Origin: Rhizomys pruinosus
Taxonomy: Eukaryota; Chordata; Mammalia; Rodentia; Spalacidae
Length of the DNA stretch: 64,000 nucleotides
Direction: 5' to 3'
Assembly (NCBI GenBank): GCA_009823505.1
Contig: VZQC01009975.1
Location: forward strand, 756,475 to 820,474
Shown here: positions 58,474 to 64,000 of the stretch, piece after piece
Layout of the letters: every line of letters starts with the position of its first letter
Position numbering within the stretch: position 1 is the stretch's first letter
The notes under the pieces: generated by a model
Database searches by the model: none
Told to the model about the DNA's origin: nothing
Seen by the model: the letters and a program-made list of their open reading frames with translations, nothing else
Program-made: the position numbers and the translations under genes

Positions 58474-60392
58474 AGAAAAGGGGCACAGGTGGACGAGAAG
58501 CAAAACAGTATACTTTCTCTGGAGCTGTTGTCTTGGACTCTGGCCAATTCTGCCTGTTTCCTTTCATGGGCTGACAGTTTGTCCAGGAATAACCTTTCAA
58601 TCCTACTAATGAAGCACAGGCAATTAGATATATAGGTATTTAAACAGTACTAATTGTTATGGTAGGTTACTTTGGTATAGTCATAGATGTTTGGATGGTA
58701 TGTGAATCCATGAATTATGTTTTTTTCTGTAAAATATGACAGGGTCTTACTGTGGCTTATAACATCTCCTAACCACTAGAGGATGTAAGCTTATGGCATC
58801 AGCCGTGGGTTGTTCCTCCAAGGAGAGAGCTAATAACCAGTTAGATTTGGGATATACAGGCATATGGCTGCTACTGCTGCGCAGTATTTCCAGGCAGGTG
58901 AGGTGTAGCTGGTGCTGACGGAGGAGTCTTGCTTGACTCAAGGAGACCAGTATTTGCTTTATTGGTTTAGTGGCCTTTGGTAACACTCTCTGGTATTCTA
59001 GAGACCAACTGTACACTTGCAAGTGAGGTCTTAATACATCTTTCCCATGCTTACATCGAGTCTTTGACAGCAGGGCCTTATTGCCTCTCTTCTTGCAGGT
59101 ATCCCAGTTTACAGGTAAGAAGCCTTTACCTTTTGGGAGGGGGGCTTGGATCCCCTGGCCAACATCTCCTTGACAGAATAATCCATTGCTGATATCGGAG
59201 CTCTCCTGTATCAATATATTTTGCTTAATTGAATAGCTTAAGGAGACTTTAGTATTATATTTGGTTCTGAATAGAGAATAATCCTTTTCACAGTTCCTAT
59301 GTCTACTAGTCAATTAAAGAAGGCAGTTTTACTGGTTTTATAAGAGATTACCTCTATTACAGTTGGCTCCAATTTACAGTTAGAGAACGACCTCATCATC
59401 ATCATATTTCTCCTTGTTCTATGGGGGTGAGGTAAGAAAATCTCTCATATTAAAATTTTGTAGCACCTAGAAGGTAAGTTTCATTAGCACTCATAAATAG
59501 TTGTTACAAGTAGGATACAGAGAGGGGTTTGATGTCTGTAGCAGTCTGAGGCTTTTCTTCCTTTCAATGTTCAGATGGGCCAACCTTTCTGCTGGCACTT
59601 CCTGGTACATCCTACACAATACAAAGCTGTATCTTTCTTTCTCAGCCATGTAAGTTTTGGACATTTTGACCTGTTGGAACATCAAATTCTTTTCCCGTAA
59701 GTTAGGTTTTAAGAATTGAATTGCAAGTTTTTGAGCAAAAGGTTTCATATCTATCTGTATCCCTTTTTTATTTTTATTTATTTTTTTTTTTTTTGTTTTT
59801 GGACCCATGAGCCTCAAAAAGGCAGATGTATTACACATACCTGTCAGCTGGAATCAAGGCACAGATTTCATCAAATCCACCCAAGCTGTTTTGGGTGTTG
59901 GTATGTGGTTAACTTGGGAAGCAATCTTAGTTTTTTAAGTTAAGTCATCCTACAGGTAAAAGAGAATGCTACAAGATGATACTGTACAACAGAAAAATTA
60001 TAGAGAACATTTGTATATGCCAATCCCAAATTATTGTTTATACAGATTTTAAAGTAAAACCAAATGTGGACAACAATTTATATATCCAATTAACTCAGGT
60101 GCATACCGTTTTTTCAGAACCTTTAACCTATGTTGTTTATATAATCATATTTACTTTTACTAAGTCCTAAACACCATGTACCTGTAGACAGAAGTCTGGG
60201 CAAAATTGGGTTGCTTGTTGAACTCACATCAGTTAAATATACATTAATCAAATATGACCCGTGTCCCTCTCCGCCCCTCCCACCCCTCCCGATTCACCAT
60301 TTCAGTCAGTTTTCTAATGCAGTCTTTCTGTTGTTGTTCTTTTAATATGCATCCCTCTCCACAAGAAATATTTTTATAAGTGGTTATTGGCA

Positions 60393-61630
60393 CTAGCATC
60401 CACATATGAGGAATACCATTTCGTTCATTTGTTTTTCTGGGGACTGTGTTACTTATTCTAGCTAATTATTAATAATTCTTCTAGCTCCATATTTACCTGC
60501 AAAGTTCATGATGTTGTCTTTACTGCTGCATAGAACTCCATTGTGTACATGTACCACATTTTCTCTATCTGCTCTTCAGTTGAGGGGCATTTGGGTTGGT
60601 TCCAGCTTTTTGCTATTGTGAACTTAGCTGCAATAAATATAGTTGTGCATGTATTTCTGCAGTAACATGAGTCTTGTGGGTATATACCGAGGAGTGGTAT
60701 GATTGGGTCAAACGGCAAGTTCATTTTAATTCTTCCAAGGGTTCTCCACACTGCTTTCCATATGGCTGTACAAGTTTACATTCCCACCAGCAATGGATGA
60801 GTGTTCCCCTTTCCCCACAACCCTCTCCAGTGCACTTGATGTATGTTTTTATTTCTTGATCCTGCCAATCTTATCGGGGTGAGATGATATTCTTAGCGTG
60901 GTAATTTGCTTTCCCCATTATTAGTGACATTGGACAGTTTTAAGACGTTTCTCAGCCATCTCTTATTCCCTCACTTGTGATGTCTCTGTTCAGCTCTTTT
61001 CTCCATCTTTGAATGTCATTTTTTTTTTTCTCCTTTGTTTTTTGAGTAGTTTATGTATTTCTGGAAATCAATGCTTTGTCAGATGTTTCTGCGGTGAAGT
61101 TTTCCTCCCACTCTGTGGGATTTCTCTTCACTTCCTTGGTTGTTTCTTTCGATGTCCAGAAGCTTTTGAGTTTAATGAGGTCCCATTTGTCAATTGTCGA
61201 CCTTAATTCTTGCGCAGCTGCTGTCTGATTTAGGAAGTCTTTTCCTATGCCTATGTCTTGTAGTCTGCTGCCAAGTTTTTCTTCTATCGCCTTCAGAGTT
61301 TGGAGTTTCACATTGAGGTCTTTGATCCATCTGGAATTGACTTTTGCACAGTGCGAGAGGTAGGGGTCTAATTTCATTTTTCTACACGTGGTGATCCAGT
61401 TTTGCCAAAACCACTTACTGAAGATACTGTCTTTCCTCCATTGTGTCTTCTTGGCCCCCTTGTCAAATCTTAGGTGGCTGAAATTGTATGTGCTCATGTT
61501 TGGATCTTCAGTTTTATTCCATTGGTCAACTGGTCTGTTTTTGTACCAGTACCAGGCTGTTTTTATGACTATAGCCCTGTAGTATAGTTTGATGTCTGAT
61601 AGAGCAATCCCCTCTGTATTGCTCCTTTTG
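60393..61630 (-). pseudogene. L1 ORF2 C-terminal pseudogene of the outer element
   Basis: Minus-strand ORF2 from the region after the RT ('[19 protein letters not shown]') to the stop at 60,393-60,395, through 'MWRTLGRIKMNLPFDPIIPL' and '[15 protein letters not shown]'. Multiple small indels (for example around 60,840-61,020) break the frame. The upstream boundary at 61,630 is an abrupt junction with 3' UTR sequence. Confidence 0.85.
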
Positions 61631-61635
61631 CTCAG

Positions 61636-62991
61636 GTTTAATCCATGAATTACATTTTTTTCTGTAAAATATGACAGGGTCTTACTGTGGCTTATAACAT
61701 CTCCTAACCACTAGAGGATGTAAGTTTGTGGCATCAGCCATGGGTTATTCCTCCAAGGAGAGAGCTAATAACCAGTTAGATTTGGAATATACAGGCATAT
61801 GGCTGCCACTGCTGCACAGTATTTCCAGGCAGGTGAAGTGTACCTGGTACCGACAGAGGAGTCTTGCTTGACTCAAGGAGACCTATATTTGCTTTATTGG
61901 TTTAGTGGCCTTTGGTAATACTCTCTGGTATTCCAGAGACCAACTGTACACTTGCAAGTGCGGTCTCAATACATCTTTCCCATGCTTACCTCAGGTCTTT
62001 GACAGCAGGGCCTTATTGCCTCTCTTCTTGCAGGTATCCCAGTTTACAGGCAAAAAGCCTTTACCTTTTGGGGGGGCTTGGATCCCCTGGCCAACATCTC
62101 CTTGGCAGAATAATCCATTGCTGATATCAGAGCTCTCCTGTATTAATTTATTTTGCTTAAGTGCACAACTTAAGGAGACTTTAGTATTATATTTGGTTCT
62201 AAATAGAGAATAATCCTTTTCACAGTTCCTATGTCTATTAGTCAATTAGGAAGGCAGTTTTTTCCGGTTATATAAGAGATTACCTCTATTACAGTTGGCT
62301 CCAATTTACAGTTAGAGAACGACCTCATCATCATCATCATATTTCTCCTTGTTTTATGGGGGGAGAGGTAATAAAACTCTCATATTAAAACTTTGTGGCA
62401 CCTAGAAGCTAAGTTTCATTAGGATTCATATAAATAGTTGTTACAATTTGGATCCACAGAGGGATTTGATGCCTGTAGCAGTCTGAGGCTTTTCTTCCTT
62501 TCAATGTTCAGACGGGCCAACCTTTCTGCTGGCACTTTCTGGTACATCCTACACAATGCAAAGCTGTGTCTTTTCTTTCTCAGCAGTTAAGTTGGTGACC
62601 TTTTACTTAAAATCTGTATAACAATAACTTTGGGATTGGCACATACAAATGTTCTCTATAATTTTTCTGTTGTACAGTATCATCTTGCAGCATTCTCTTT
62701 TACCTGTAGGATGATTTAACTTAAGAAATTGTTTGCTTCCCAAGTTAACGACATACAGCCACTCAAAGCAGCTTGAGTGAATTTGATGAAATCTGCACCT
62801 TTTTTCCTGCCTATAGGTACGTGTACTACAACTGCCTTTTTTGAGACTCATGGGTCAAAAAACCTAAAATTAAAAGGGGGGAGACAGATATATGAAACCT
62901 TTTTGTCAAAACCTTTGCAATACAAATCTTAAAACTAACTATGGGAAAAGATTTGTATGTTCCCACAGGTCAAAACTTTACCAACTTTAAT
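61636..62991 (-). mobile_element. Rearranged L1 3'UTR block with internal inversion
   Basis: 61,636-62,598 is minus-sense 3' UTR (equivalent to about 57,000-57,960). 62,600-62,991 is plus-sense and equivalent to 56,620-56,997. The two are adjacent in the source element, so only the 5' part is flipped, as in twin priming. No poly-A or TSD at 61,636. Confidence 0.8.
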
Positions 62992-63100
62992 GAAGCTCTT
63001 AATCGTTTCTAGGAGTTTTCTGGTGGAGTTCTTAGCATCCCTGCTTGGAGCGACTTCTGGCTTCCTGTGCCTCAGGTGCTGGCCCACACAAAGCCCAGTA
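62992..63100 (-). mobile_element. L1 ORF2 and 5'UTR scraps at the 5' edge of the outer element
   Basis: 62,992-63,045 encodes '[16 protein letters not shown]' of the RT in minus sense. 63,046-63,100 is minus-sense 5' UTR monomer ('ggcttcctgtgcctcaggtg'). Most of the element between them is deleted. Confidence 0.78.
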
Positions 63101-63112
63101 ATGAGAATTTTT

Positions 63113-63559
63113 AAAAGAACAATTTTGAATCCTTGACCCAGGATGAAAGACAAAAATGTTGCCATTGTGAAAAGGGCAGGGTTAAATGGTAAGGATTAGC
63201 AGGAACTGACCTGGAAGCCTTCTGCCTGAAGTTTAGCCCTCATAATGCTAAATAAAATACACACTGCTAATGAAGGTCAGTCAATGGTCCATTGCATCCC
63301 TTAAGCCTAGTAACCATAACAACCTGCACAGAAAACTACCTGTATTGGTGTAGCAGTGGCCCTATCATCTGGGGGCTAATCAACAGCTATCTAATTGAAC
63401 TTAAAACCCTCTCAATGGGAATTAACTCATTGTTGGCACTGAAAGCTCAATTAAATGCACATAGCTAGATAGGACATAGATCCTAGAGAAAACACTATCT
63501 CTGTCACATCTCTTGACAAAAGAAATTTCTTACCATACACTTAATGTGGAATCATATTT
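63113..63559. other. No gene recognised
   Basis: Right flank of the L1 complex; nothing assignable. Confidence 0.4.
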
Positions 63560-64000
63560 GCAGACAAGCATACCTTATAATATTCATGAAAGACGCTCCT
63601 CTTTGCAACAGTTGGAGGGTACTGTGGAATCCTGCAACTGGTCTGACATAAAATTAGACATCTGAAAATCCCAGTCCTAGCAGTCACATCTACAGTTGAA
63701 CCTGGATACTTAAGGCTCATGGGATGTAGTAGAATGAGCAGAAAAAATGAGTGCATCCCTTCATCCTCATCAGTGAAGCCACCTTATACAATAAAGTGCA
63801 ATGCACACAGGAAACCACAACTGACTGGGAGCCTCCAGAGTGTATGTGCCTAGATAGGACTTATTTCACCTACCCATGGCTCAGGGATTTCAGAAGGGGG
63901 GTGGGGCAGAAAGATTGTAAGAGCCAGGGCTGGCTCATGAATGAAGGAAGCAGAGCCTTTCAGAAGCTGGCACATGTAAACTTGTGGTAATGATGGCATT
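63560..64000 (+). mobile_element. Lx-type L1 3'UTR, running off the window
   Basis: Contains 'ggctcagggatttcagaagg', 'gcagaaagattgtaagagcc', wording of rodent Lx 3' UTRs. It carries a single-copy motif similar to the 24-bp minisatellite unit at 13,761. Left limit approximate; right end cut by the window. Confidence 0.55.

Larger units (their letters stand above)
49681..63100 (-). mobile_element. Outer L1 insertion (minus), hosting nested elements
   Basis: Minus-strand L1 whose 3' end (T-rich) is at 49,681 and whose 5' UTR remnant ends at about 63,100. A 12-bp direct repeat ATGAGAATTTTT flanks it at 49,669-49,680 and 63,101-63,112. Its 3' UTR is split at 50,313-50,325 / 58,474-58,486 by the plus-strand L1 and resumes in register. 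Own parts: 3' UTR 49,681-50,325 (with a nested LTR) and 58,487-60,392; ORF2 end 60,393-61,630; rearranged pieces 61,636-63,100. Confidence 0.8.

Noticed and set aside
58747..59313. 188-codon minus-strand frame as a possible captured gene
   Set aside because: It lies within the L1 3' UTR. The equivalent frame is stopped at the same place in the copies at 57,500-57,650 and 61,991-62,245, and I recognise no domain. The origin of the module remains open.

Overview
The window is nuclear genomic DNA from a rodent, almost certainly a muroid. Evidence is the mix of B1 (7SL-derived) SINEs, tRNA-derived B2/B3-type and B4-type SINEs, rodent Lx-type and younger L1 LINEs, and ERVL-MaLR-like (MT/ORR1-like) solo LTRs. 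The young B3-like SINEs and the long L1 3' UTR do not look like ordinary Mus or Rattus sequence, so a different muroid lineage is likely, but I cannot name the species. I found no convincing protein-coding exon, tRNA, rRNA or CRISPR array. All family names come from memory of consensus sequences, not from a search.

Layout. 1-5.2 kb: a minus-strand L1 3' end, an interstitial telomeric tract, SINEs with clean target-site duplications (TSDs), a GT microsatellite, and a B4 SINE split by an L1. 5.2-9.7 kb: mostly featureless. 9.7-16.9 kb: Lx-type L1 3' ends, a textbook 5'-inverted (twin-primed) L1, and a 24-bp minisatellite that seems to have grown from an L1 3' UTR motif. 17-32 kb: scattered SINEs, LTRs and truncated L1s. 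32.4-33 kb: a 39-bp minisatellite. 33-40.5 kb: a plus-strand L1 broken by a 3.5-kb minus-strand L1 fragment with an inverted duplication and a single N. 40.5-49.7 kb: sparse repeats, a perfect 23-bp-arm hairpin at 43,953-44,003, and microsatellites.

49.7-63.1 kb is a nested L1 complex. An outer minus-strand L1 insertion is bounded by a 12-bp TSD 13.4 kb apart. It contains a nearly complete plus-strand L1 (50,326-58,473; own 13-bp TSD), which carries a solo LTR in its ORF1. Both L1s are inactivated by stops, frameshifts and lost catalytic residues. The L1 lineage here has an unusually long (about 2.2 kb) 3' UTR, much of it absent from the older L1 family in the same window. The origin of that module is the most interesting open question. 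No gene set works together here; the biology is retrotransposon activity, nesting and decay.
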